A DNA stretch of 64,000 bases from Bigelowiella natans CCMP2755 (taxonomy: Eukaryota > Cercozoa > Chlorarachniophyceae). This document shows, piece after piece, positions 33,760-45,637 of the stretch (position 1 is the first letter of the stretch; every line of letters starts with the position of its first letter). The notes below the pieces were generated by a model. That model was not told the DNA's origin. It made no database searches and saw nothing but the letters and a program-made list of their open reading frames with translations. A program made the translations under genes and the position numbers. The stretch spans positions 1 through 64,000 of the forward strand of contig ADNK01000422.1 of the NCBI GenBank assembly GCA_000320545.1, written 5' to 3'.

Positions 33760-34201
33760 CGTTTGTTGGAGGCAGAGGGGGTTCTCCACGAATGACGATT
33801 GCCAATTCGCACAAGCCGCCAGGGAGCTCTTTCTCGGCCTTTTTACCCACAGAGAACAGCCTCCATTTACTATCTTACGTCACAACATTATCGTTGCCGT
33901 AGACCAAGAATTCGACCTGTTTCGGAAAGAAAATGAAGCAGAGAAAGCCGCATTTCATTGGTTCGAAGTGGCCATTCGTCTACCGATATTTTAATTTAGA
34001 AAATTAATTAATAATTATTCGGGAAAGGCAAGCACGTCGACTCCCCCACTCTTTCTGATCCACATGCTCAGACAGCGACGCCAAGGTTGGACAACTCACC
34101 GTTTCACCATTATTTTAATTCTTCTGAAAGATGACAAACTTCTTGTTCGTACAGTATCACCGACATCCGCAACTTCAGTAGCAGCCCTGTGCATCATCGC
34201 A
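33760..34201. promoter_or_regulatory. divergent spacer of p24 and M17 genes
   Basis: 442 bases between opposing starts, almost the same length as the RPS21/RPL3 spacer. It is AT-rich around 33990-34020 (TTAATTAATAATTATTC) and has no CTAG cluster. Confidence 0.5.
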
Positions 34202-36500
34202 ATGTCAGCGACTTTGTTCACAGCTTTATCTTCATCCCGGCGAGGGCTCTTCACATCCCTCCCAAAGCTCCAATCAAGTGTGTCTCGCGCAACAATGAAG
34301 GCTTCTTCAAAACTAAACTTTGGTGGAGGATTGGCTTTGAATAGTGTTCGTGGATGCAAACCGATCATTGCTGCTGCTGGAACTAGTACGCGAAGGCACG
34401 TATCGCAAAAGGTGGTACTGTGAAGTCTTGACCTCAAGAAAAGAATAATCAAGTTGTGATATAATTTTCTTCTACCATTTCATAGGCGTCTCCTGATGTG
34501 CAGGAACTGGTTACACGTGTCGTTCCTGTTCCGAAAGCAGAGAATGCGATTAGTATCAAAGCTTCAGCTGGTACTTCAACACACCCTACTACTATGTACG
34601 CCAGGGAGCTAGCTAATCGTGGATCATACCCTTATAAACCCGGAATGTCGATATCGAACAGAAAAACCAGGAGAATGGAAAGGAGACATCATCATCGTTC
34701 CAGTTTTTTCCGCAGCAAAGGTAGTAGTTGTCTTTGTCTATCAGCCCTTTGTCCAAGTGAATTTGATGATAATAATGACGATGATGCTGCTGCTGCCGCC
34801 GAGACACAATCTACCTCTCATCCGACCATTATTCGATGACGACTTCTATTATTATCTACGGAACCTATATTTTTCTAGACCGATCTGAAAGAGGGCGAGG
34901 AAGTTCCTGACGCCGAGCTCACAGGATCTGCTAAGGTAATATAATAATAATAGCTGAAGAAATAGGTTTGTTAAAAGTCGAAGATTTTCTATTGAACGTG
35001 TTATTTTTCGTCATGATATGATATACATTCTTTACTGCAGGAGCTAGATGAAAGCCTAGGAGGCATTCTGTCTGATTTGGTAACGGAGAACTCTTTCAAG
35101 GGGAAAAAAGGTAGGTAGGAGTCGACAGATATATAAAGAACGATGATAGCTGTTAGTTAGTACACGAGAACCATCATTATTATCGGCGTCATTTTTCTGT
35201 AACAAGCGAATCAATTCCTCAGGGGAAAAGGTTCTGACGTTCTTACCAGGAAAGAATACCAAACGTGTTGCACTTGTTGGTAAGTATCTGCGTAGGCGTG
35301 GTTTCAGTAGATAGTGCTGCAACTACAGGAATCAACATTGTACGATTACCCATCACAATGCTGCTCAAGGATTTCTCCACAATCCCGTGAATAATAGGTG
35401 CCGGCGACGCAACGAAAGTAACAGCAGATGCAGTTGAGGTATTACACACGTGGTAGTTGCCCAACCATCAGCCGACTAATAGATAACCAACCAATGTCCA
35501 GGCTCTGGGATCTGCTATTGCATCTGCCGCTTTGGACTCGAAAGCAAAGGTGCTTGCCTTCATAACCCGAGCTAATGGTTTTTTGGTCTAACGTAAACTA
35601 TTACTCAATGATAACTGCCGGAAAAAATGTTATTTTCTCCCTTAGACGGCGCTGGTATTACCCCCGGTGTCTGGAGGCGATACAGCAGCATTTCCGATTG
35701 GGGTAGTACTAGTACTAGTAGTAGTAGTGTTTTTATAAGTATCACTCACAGAGAAATGTTGTATGTAGAAAGGGTAGCAATGATAATAATAATAATAGTA
35801 AGAATAATAATAATAGCAGTGCTTGAGTTGAAACAACCCTTCGTTCTCAGATTCTGTCTAAGCTTTACGTGGATGATAGGTTGGAACGGCATTTAGTGAT
35901 GATGATGATAATAATTGATTATATGGGATTGATGATATCGATGATAATAATGATGATGATGATGATAATGATGATGATAGTGATGAATAGCCTATCATGA
36001 TATGCCTACTAATATAGATTCCGAACTGGCGAAAATGTGTCCAAAGCTCCTAAATTAGAATCTCTTGAGGTAAAACAAGTAGCATGATAATATTTTATAA
36101 TACAATAGAATGTGAAGTAGAGAGATCTTTACGCGATTGTTATGGCAATGATGATATGATTGTTGGCAGATTGCTGGAATAGATGCAGGCCTATTTGATT
36201 CTGCTTTGTCCAGAGTACGGCAAATAATATGTGTTTGCCCTCCATCTTGCGTATTGTTAATCTACGAAATGTCATCAACACTACCACACAAGACATCCAT
36301 TTCTGTTATTTCTGTTGTGTGCGTGTTGTGTTGCAATTTGATGCTGTTGTGGTGGACACACGCATTGTTGTCTACTATCGTTCAGGCACGCGGCATTGCT
36401 TCTGGTGTACGAATGGCAAAGGATTTGGTTGGCGCTCCACCAAATTATCTCACACCGTAAGTACTAATTATCATCATCATCCTAGTAGTAAGAGAAGGGG

Positions 36501-36542
<42 letters not shown>

Positions 36543-37415
36543 AGTACGCACTTGCAAGCATCACTGCTCATCATCTCCTCCTCCTTTTCTTCTTCTTGTT
36601 CTTTTTCTTTTTCTTCTTCGCAATGTAACAGGTCTTCCATGGCGGGTATAGCTGAGAAGATCTCTGAAGAGACAGGAATGGAGATAAAGGTATGAACAAG
36701 AAGAGAAAGTATAAAAAGCTGTTGTATTAGTAGTTGTAGTAATAAGAAGAAGTCTATCGTGCGTTTTCTCATCACATCATGTGAAAAGAACGAATGAATA
36801 TTTATAATAATAATAATAATAATAGTAACAATAATAATATTAATAATAATAGGTTCTTAGCGGCGAGGAATGCGAGAAGATGGGTATGGGATCGTACCTT
36901 GGGGTGGCACAGGTCGTACTAGAAGTAGTAGTAGTAGTAAATACCAAAAATACTTATCGATTGCTCTCATCCCACTTCTACCTCAATATTGCTGGAGATA
37001 TAAGCCTATCAGCATATTGTTTGCGTTTGTTGTTGTTGATTATTTGTGTTTACTGGCGTGGTTTCCTATTACTCAACCCAGGGTGCAATAGAGCCTCCTA
37101 AGTTTATTCATATGACGTACAAACCATCCGGTAGTAGTGAGACTTAATTAAGAGGGGTAGGAGCAACGGGTGGGAGGAAAGCTGTTCGCTATTTTATGCG
37201 TCCTGCTTTGAAGAAGGCAAGGGCAGAATAATAAATCTTCTTTTCATCCTCTTGCGTTTCTCTCTTGTTTCTTATCCCCCCCCCCCCCCCCCTCCCCCCT
37301 TTTCTGCCGAATTCCAATAACCGAACACAGGAGAAGTGAAGTCTAAGATCGCACTGATTGGGAAGGGCCTGACATTTGACTCTGGTGGATATAATCTGAA
37401 GGCTGGAGCGGTATT

Positions 37416-37451
<36 letters not shown>

Positions 37452-37634
37452 GTGATGGCGACGAGGATGATGAAGATGATGATGATGATGTCGATCATCA
37501 GCGAAGTTTTCTTGTTTACTTTTACTATATAAGCAGCTTGGTGCCTATTTCATCATCATCAAATTTAATGAACCTAGGGTTCCATGATTGAGCTGATGAA
37601 ATTCGATATGGGAGGATCAGCAGCTGTCCTAGGT

Positions 37635-37677
<43 letters not shown>

Positions 37678-38022
37678 TAGAAATACATATGCATATATAC
37701 ATAATACTTCAGGAGCCGCGCAATCGATTGGAACTCTTAAGCCAGAGAACGTCGAGGTTCACTTCATTGTGGCTGCGTGCGAAAACATGCTCTCCGACAG
37801 GTGATGATGATCTTTCTTGTTTATTTTCTCCTCCCTAAGCTCCTAATCCATCACAAAATTCTTATCACAGAGCAATGCGTCCTGGAGATATTCTCACTGC
37901 AAGCAATGGCAAAACGATTGAGGTAATAACAGCATTCACTTACAACGCCATCATCCTATAGATCATAATTATCGATCATCGACTTTGCTACCTCTGCTGC
38001 TACCACTGCTACTCTCGGTGTT

Positions 38023-38055
<33 letters not shown>

Positions 38056-39534
38056 TAGGTCATAAACACGGATGCGGAAGGGCGTCTAACGTTGGCAGAT
38101 GCACTGATTTATGCTGAGGACTTAAAGGTGTCGGCAGCAGCAGCAGCAGCAACAGTAGTCTAGAGATGATGATGATGATGAAGATGACATCATACAATGT
38201 CGCATATTTCTTAAGAACCCTTTAGGTTGAAATAAGTTACTTGCTTTAACCTCTCCGTTGATTATTGTGTAGTTGATTTATTACCTTTTACTCATTGTCT
38301 TCATCTCCACTGATAGGTTGACAAAATCGTGGATCTGGCTACACTCACCGGTCATCTTCAAGATTACTCCGAAAAAATGAATTTGATGATGATAATTATT
38401 CTGCATCACTGTTGTTTGAGCCGCTAGATCAATACTCATAGTGCAGTTATGATATACTTCTGCTACTACTGCTGCTGTAACAAATCATTAGGCGCCTGCA
38501 TTATCTCGCTTGGAAATGATTACGCTGGTCTCTGGTCTTCCGATGACGCATTAGGTAGTAGGTGCTATTATTAGTGGTTGCTCATGTTTATTACATTCCT
38601 ATCGACATAAAGCACACCCTTTCACTAGTCCATGTACGCATATTCTCTTTCTTATTGATTTCCCTCCCTCCCTCCCTCCCTCCCTCTCATGAAGCTGCAC
38701 AGCTTGAAGAAAGTGCTAAGAGTTCTGGGGAAAAAGTACTTACGTTACTTAAACATGAAAGATGATGAGAAGAATAAGAAAAAGAATAAAGAAGAAGAAA
38801 TGGTAGAGGGGGAGGTGCAGGAATACTTATTATCATCATTCTGAGAAGCAATTGGTACCTCCTAATGTAGATCTGGAGAATGCCTCTCGTGGAAGGCTAC
38901 AAGGAAGAGCTTAAGGTTGAGAAGATGACCAAAACGACTCCTCCTCCTCCTCCTCCTCCTCCTCCTCCTCCTCGTAACTCTAGTAGTGAGAGATGGCATA
39001 GGTTCATAATAATACCATTCAATCTAACGCTGCTCTCACATCTCCTCCATGTAGTCGAACATTGCAGACCTGAAGAACGTTGGTGGAAGAGCTGGAGGAT
39101 CTATCACAGCTGCCTTGTTCCTCAAAGTAGTAGTTGTAGTAGTAGTAGTAGTAGTAGTAGTCAATCAATGCACCGCTCGCAAGGGATGGATACTGACATA
39201 ATTTCATCTATGATAATTGCGTGCCGTAGGAATTCGTAAAGTCAACCCCATGGGCTCATATTGACATGGCAGGACCTGTGTGGGATGGAAAAGTATGATG
39301 TCTATAGTTTGAACAATATTGTAATAAAAATTATTTTATTCTATGTGTGAATAACAATTGTACGAATAATTATATCATTATTATTATAATTGTTATAATT
39401 TTTATAACGATTTTGTGAAAGGCAATTCCTTTGGCAAGATTTTGACACTTATGTTGCAATTGTAGGCCGGTGGATCTACCGGTTTCGGAGTTCGCACATT
39501 GGTGGACTTTGTCGACGCACACGCAACAGCATGA
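34202..39534 (+). CDS. M17 leucyl aminopeptidase, more than 20 small exons
   Basis: The ATG at 34202 begins an organelle-type presequence rich in Ser, Arg and Leu. The N-terminal domain includes [17 protein letters not shown] (~34672). [21 protein letters not shown] (~36385-36455) leads into the catalytic domain: exon 37331-37410 with [17 protein letters not shown], then [14 protein letters not shown] (~37590), [28 protein letters not shown], and exon 38059-38127 with [18 protein letters not shown]. These supply the two-metal ligands (Lys, Asp, Asp, Asp, Glu) and the Arg of M17 enzymes. [16 protein letters not shown] and [11 protein letters not shown] follow, and the last exon (39466-39534) ends in HATA. 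The family forms hexamers that release N-terminal residues. Nearly every intron carries a microsatellite or homopolymer. Confidence 0.93.
36503..36540. repeat. (GA)n microsatellite in an M17 intron
   Basis: Nineteen or so GA units between the exons ending NYLTP and starting SSMAGIAEK. Confidence 0.85.
37278..37304 (-). repeat. poly-C tract in an M17 intron
   Basis: Sixteen or more C, then CTCCCCCC; G-rich on the opposite strand. Confidence 0.85.
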
Positions 39535-40704
39535 AAGTACTTAACTCGATAAATTTTGTCCCGAGCTCCGACAGCAACAATGTAAAGGCGGTTAGTTGAT
39601 AGGCAATGGCAGTGCCCAAGAGAAGTACCCTTCTTTGATGGATTTTCTGCTTGCGACAAAACCATTTTCTTCTGACCTATTCAAGCTAGCACATTGATGT
39701 TGCTTAGATGTGTCGACCCTCGATGTTTCACGAATGAGGCTTTTTTGAAAACTGCATCAAGCGTGACTGAATTGATCTGTGATAGACTCAAATCGGCGCA
39801 CGTATTTGTACATCACTAGATCATCGCATGCATGCATGCCTAACTAGCTAGCTAGTCAGCATCATGATTTAGTGATGCACGTCGATCTGCAAATGCACAC
39901 TCTAGCACTGCTAGACTGCCCAGTGCTAGACGACGCTCTGGCGCTAGCACACATTCGTCGCATCATTAGTGCAGGTCGCTGCGTGCGAACGATGAGCACA
40001 ATGCATGCATCAAAAATTGTTGTGTGATCTAGTGATCAACGAGACGCGCAATCATCATCTGCTAGCCTGTGCCGGGCGGGCTGCAAAGTTTCTGGATTCA
40101 GAGATGTTCAAGTGCTGTGATGTTCAGTGATGAGTGACGATCGCGGCTGGTCGTTCAAAAGTGCACTTTGAAGCCAGAGCTTGAGAGGGCCATTGCATGT
40201 GAGACGGATGCAATGAAGTGATCAAATCTTTTCAATGGTCATCCTGATGCAGCCATGCTGGCATGCAAAGCAGCGGCTGCAGCTAGGCAGCGCTCAGGTC
40301 GTTGCTAGCGTTGCACGTGCAACGTGCAATTGCCTTGAGGAGCTGGATAGCTTTTGCACTGTGCGTGAAATTTGGGTGCATGTGGCACATGCATGCACGT
40401 TGCTACTTGTCAATGCGTTCGTGGGTGTGAAGAAGAAGAAGAGGTGCACTTCAGTTGTGATCGGGTGTGAGTTCAGATTGTAAGGATGGAATACTATGGA
40501 ACAGATTTGCCAAATTAATAAATACGATATGTCAGTTTAGTTGTCGCTGTATCTAGATCAACAGTGTTTATGGTTCCATTCTAAATATAGAAAAGCAACT
40601 TATGTTGAACAGAACGTTAAGTACTTTACTTTCCGTAGGTCATCAGTCGCCTACCCCTCGTTGGCGACGTAGGAGGAACCATGAATAATGAATGAGCGAT
40701 GTGA
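39535..40704. repeat. CTAG/GCATGC-rich spacer
   Basis: Between the M17 gene and the next gene. It holds GCATGCATGC and CTAGCTAGCTAG (~39825-39860), further CTAG words to about 39960, and TGCA-rich DNA to 40430. A short (AAG)n lies near 40430. No gene is supported. Confidence 0.55.
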
Positions 40705-43700
40705 ATGGAAATTCCTCTATGTTACCATAAAACCCAAAGCTGTATGCTAGTGGCCTCTCGACTCCCCTGGGTCTTTTTGTTACTCCTTACAACTTCCGGA
40801 CGTGGCTCGTATGCTGTACAGCCAAGCGAGCCACCACCATGGGCTGACCCGACTTCATGTCGGGGAGGAGAGTCTAATGCGTTTGAGGGAAGAGGAGAAA
40901 ATTTTGCGGAATTGATTCAGCTTGGTGAACGAAATGTTACAAGAAATGAAGAGGACGGATACGAAGAGAACGTCTCTAACAGCAGGAATCGAACGATGTG
41001 GTTGTTCTGCGACCCCTTCAAGATGACTTTACGATGGGAGGCAGAAGAACTTAATCGGTAATAACTACCACAATAAATTTTGAAAGTTACCTATATGAAT
41101 GCACGCAGTATTATGAAGTCAAGCAGTTAAAGTTGAATCATTAAAATATTAGTACTACCACTCATTGCTCTGCTATCATTCTTAATATTAGGCAACTCCT
41201 CCTTATACTACGACGCCCAGTCGAAGGTTGTGACGGTGATGGCTTTCGGATATCCATACTGATTGGGGATAGAAGCCGGGAAAAGAGGAGGAGGAGAAGG
41301 AGGACAAGAACTGCTCCTTTCTCGGTGTCACGGTACCACCAAATGAGCTCATCGTACAGGAGAAGGAAGAAGAAGGAGCGCGTAAATAGAAATGGATGTG
41401 ACGACGATGATGATGATGGTGATAATGAGGATAATGATGGCGAGAACTCGATACACGAGGATGCTACAGATGTGTTCTTCTTTCCGCATCATAATCGAAC
41501 ATTGGAATTACCACGAAGAAGCAGTAGCAGCAGATCAAATGAGCAGGAGCTGTCATATTCATCAATACTTCGCAGCAAGCGATCTAAGACCATTTTATAT
41601 CCATCAATTCTTCCGTACGGGGTATACATCTGCTGGGCGTTTCAACCAAAAAATGATAATGATGATGATGATGATGATGATGATGTCCCTGTGCTACCCG
41701 ATCCATCTCCTTCTCCAGACTCTCGCTCAATGCACGAATATAATCCCTGAATCTTATTGTTACTGGTATAATTTTCTGTTACTAAAACCAGGCAAGACTC
41801 TATGCGCAATCACTGTTCAAGGAATGGTATAATGGAGGTGAGGATGAGAATGATGGAGGCGGGGGAAGCACCAAATGTCCAAGTCGGTGAACGAATAGAT
41901 AATACACCCTGACCACCGCGTTAGATTGACTCAAGTGAGCGCGTGCGCTCTTCTGTGCGGATGTATTCGTGCGTATCTTACTTTGGTGCGTGCATTGACT
42001 TCAGGAGGGGTTATAGTGCTCTCAACCCAATCACGACACCTTGGTTGGCATTTCCTTAACACGGAAGGCTTGACATTCAATTTTGATGTCAAGGCGAGGT
42101 TATTTATTATAGCAACATCTATTTTATCTTTCATCACCCTTTCTTGTTATTTGTTCGGGGGTCATTCATTATTAAAGGCAGTGTTGTGTTCTTCCCCTTC
42201 TGCTGTTGTGCTATTCTTCTTCATTGATATAACTAGCTATTGTTTCCATCGTGCAAAGTCCTCTCGCACGACACTACTAGCTCAATTTCACTCTTTCAGC
42301 TATAAGCTCCTGAGCAATTTTCTAAGATGTCTAGTTCGTTTTATCGATGAGGAGGAGTTTCTACCCCTGGTAATACATACTATTTAGAGCAGCAGCAGCA
42401 GCAGCAGCAGAGTGTACTAACGATTTCCATCACCATCATCATGATACAGCATGCTATATTTATCTACACTGTTTTTGTCTTGCAGGATGGTGATGATGAC
42501 GACGGCCATGGTGGCTACTACATGATTGATGATACCCAGCACTACCACCAACCAAGCCTGACCGTTAAAGATAATCGAACCAGCGCTGTTACTACTAGTG
42601 TAGATGATGATGACGATCAAGACTACGACGACAATGGCAGCAACGATGCTGCTGATAAGCTACCATTGCTAGACTTTGACGACAATGACGACGAGGAGGA
42701 GTTTGAAAAAAATTATAAAAGATCAGAGGAGGCATTCTTGGGTGACGATGGTTACGACAAAGAGAGCCGAGACCACGACGTCGGAGAAAATGCTGCTGGT
42801 GGTGAGGAAGAGGGTACACAGCGCTTTGTCTTATCGAACGGATTCAATCAGGCTGCTGCAGCTTCTGCTGATGATGATGATAATGACGATGATGGTGGTG
42901 GTGACGTGATCGAAAAAAAAAGTAGTTATAATGGCACTGCTACTCCTCCTCCTCCTACTACTACTACTACACCCTTGGAGCAAATTCGTGTAGGCAGTGC
43001 CCATAGTGAAGGTGGTAGCAATGGGGTTACTTCTCGCCAGTCAACAGATAAGCACTATTCGAGATGTACCAGCAGCAGCCGTGAAGAAGATCAAAACAAA
43101 GAAATTGATCAAATAGGAGTGTTAAACAGTGACGCTCAAGGAAGGGTCGGAGTGTCATCCGTCAACTTGCTTAATTTAGAGAATAATGGTGACAACAATT
43201 ATAACGACGATGAATCGTTAACAGAGGTAGCTATAGTAGTCACATCAGCCCCAACCTTGGCTTCAGTGGATTCATCGCCAGATGCTGCAAGTGAAAATGC
43301 GGAGGATCTCTCCTCCTCCCATCATCATACGCATCATCATCCAAACGAGGATAAAAGCAACAACAGTGGCAGTAATATCAACAGCAAAAACAACGGCAAA
43401 TCGAAGGGAGGCAATAGTAGTAGTAGTAGTAGTAGTAGCAGTAGTAGTAGTTCAAAGGAGCCAACAAGTTATCCTACGAGGTCACCAAGCCCAGCTCCGA
43501 CTGTAAAGCCAACAAATCCTACACGATTCCCTACCAACCAGCCAACCTCTCCCACCCCACAGCCTACATCATTTCCTACCCAAGGAGCTACTACTCCTAC
43601 TACCACTTCTACTAGTGCTAAAACGACTGCTAGCCCGACAGCTGTAGCTCAGAGGTACTATTAGTAGTATTCTGCAGCAATACTGTGCGACTACTCAAAT

Positions 43701-43753
43701 AATTACAAATTTACCACGTTTGTTTGTTCGTTCCTTCTCCCCCCCCCCCCCCC

Positions 43754-43788
<35 letters not shown>

Positions 43789-44308
43789 TGTCCCTCCCCC
43801 TCCAGTGGTATTATCAGCCCCCCTCTTCCGCCTCCTGCTCTCCCCCCCCCTGCTGCTCCTCTTCCTGGTACTCCTACTACACCACCACAAGAAGGGCCAG
43901 GAGGAGCTCAAACGACGACGAAGACTAATAAGGGCAATACAAAGCAAGCAGCATGGAAGCGATGGCTTTGGTAACTAAACATGTGTTTACGGTGCATGAT
44001 TAAATCAAGAGGATAATGATATCAGTATATCATCCTCATTCTAAAATACATCTTCATGCACACAAAAACAGGGTATGCGTTCCTATGATCGTGATTGTGA
44101 TCTTTGGATTCGCGCTACTCTCCGCGGGCTGGGGACAGGACTCTAGTAAGCAAGCATTTATATAATTTAGAATCTCATTATGAGTCGTGGTGGAGCAACG
44201 TCGTCCGTAATATATCTGAATATGATACGGAAAGGTATGAATTGGGTCTCTCATTCTGTAGCTCCCTACGGTAGAGCAGGTGAGGAGGAATCGAATTCTA
44301 CGAGAAAG

Positions 44309-44343
<35 letters not shown>

Positions 44344-44992
44344 CACCGAAATCACCTCTGAAATGACCATGTTTCTTCTTTTTGCCTTCCATACTGTCCA
44401 TCGAAGACCCTTTGCGGAAGATGGGCGGCGTTTACGAGAAATCTGCATTACGAGATACATTGGAGCGAGACTACGTCACTTTCGCACATGAAACTGCTTC
44501 AAGCAGAACCCAGTAATAAAAACAAAACGACTTCTCAATTACAATAATCGTTACAGAAGTTATCATCCATTTCTTACTTGAATTTTAATATTATGCATCA
44601 GATGGAGGGATATGAATTATAACCGTTGGCATACCGAGACGAAATTAAACTCCGAAGCATATGGTTTGGCAGACGATGGGTAATTGGGTCCAAAATTGTT
44701 GTTTCTGCATAGAATGACTCGATGCGTTCATCCAAAAGGAAAGAAATAAGAACTGATCTAGTGCACGTTCGATCTCGAATGCAATATCTTTGTAGATTTT
44801 ACTATCCTACTGATGACTACATAGCTTTCTCCAATCCTGTCGCTGATTCAGAGAAGGTTTGTACGAGTTAAGTGCATTTAAAGTCAAATATTCTAAATCA
44901 AAGCCACTTTCTCTAGGAGGGCGACAAAGCTGGAGACACATTGGCGACTAAAGCAGACGCTGAAAAGAAAAACAAAAATCTTAGTGTATAGG
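40705..44992 (+). CDS. Asp-rich, PT-stalk type I membrane glycoprotein
   Basis: A multi-exon gene of unknown function. Exon 1 (40705-41057) has a signal peptide (LPWVFLLLLTTSGRGSYA) and N-x-S/T sites (NVT, NVS, NRT). Later exons are rich in Asp and Arg (41210-41750), then come short structured exons (GKTLCAITVQGM ~41795; GVIVLSTQSRHLGWHF ~42006; YKLLSNFLRCLVRFIDEEE ~42300). A long exon (42486-43664) has several Asp runs, a Ser run and a Pro-Thr stalk (SYPTRSPSPAPTVKPTNPT and similar). A single span (PMIVIVIFGFALLSAGW, ~44080) precedes a cytosolic tail whose exons include RWHTETKLNSEAYGL and AFSNPVADSEK. The stop is at 44992. The stalk suggests a cell-surface or wall-linked protein; Asp runs could bind Ca2+. 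Exon joins are by eye. Confidence 0.6.
43738..43796. repeat. poly-C, (CT)n, (GT)n compound tract
   Basis: Lies in the intron after the PT-stalk exon of the surface glycoprotein. Confidence 0.85.
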
Positions 44993-45637
44993 AACACAAT
45001 ACTAGAGCGAAGGATCTGGATTTATAGTTTATCAGCGTCAGAAACCCTTTTAGACTTCTCTAGTTCCAGACTTCTAGACTTGTACAATGATTTGTTAAGA
45101 TACGAGCTGTCCTATGAAAACTGAAGCTAGCTAGTCTAGTCTAGCTAGCTAGTAGTGTTAATCGTACTAGCTAGCTAGCTAGCGCACGGCAAGCTAGCAA
45201 GTCTAGATTCAAACTATCTAGCTATGTTCATCATAGTGACAGTCGAACTCAAGCTAGCAAGCGTGCTAGCGTGGTATGCACTAGCTAGTTAGACAGCTAG
45301 ACAGCCTAGACAACTCGCTAGCTCGGCAGCTGCAGCTGTCTTAGTCTAGGTTTAGAGGTCTAGCTAGCTACTAGCTAGCTAGAGGTGTCTAAATGTAAAC
45401 ATCATACGCGGTGACTTGCTAGCTTATCTAGTTGTGTGAGGCGTTCGCATTGAAATGGCATGGCACGTGCGCACGTAGAGCTAGACAGGGCATGCAAGCG
45501 CACTAGATAACTAGCGAAGTCTGTTGTACATGCTAGCATGTAGATGGCCACATTAGCACACTAGCACATCTAGACATGTTAGATCCTCAGTAGTACGTTC
45601 TGTGTTGAATAAGGCATGCAAATGTTGTGTTCGCAGT
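44993..45637. repeat. dense CTAG-rich convergent spacer
   Basis: The densest such block in the window. Between 45121 and 45560 I count roughly 28 CTAG words, many in GCTAGCTAGCTA runs, with GCATGC nearby. It separates the 3' ends of the PT glycoprotein and EF-hand genes. No gene is visible. Confidence 0.75.

Noticed and set aside
41926-42387. hydrophobic 153-codon frame suggesting a multi-span protein
   Set aside because: Its hydrophobic part falls in a T-rich intron between two well-bounded exons of the glycoprotein, and it has no ATG start.
42595-42909. His- and Met-rich frames over the Asp-rich exon
   Set aside because: Frame-shifted readings of GAT/GAC repeats; the Asp-rich frame has the support of a continuous 407-codon exon.
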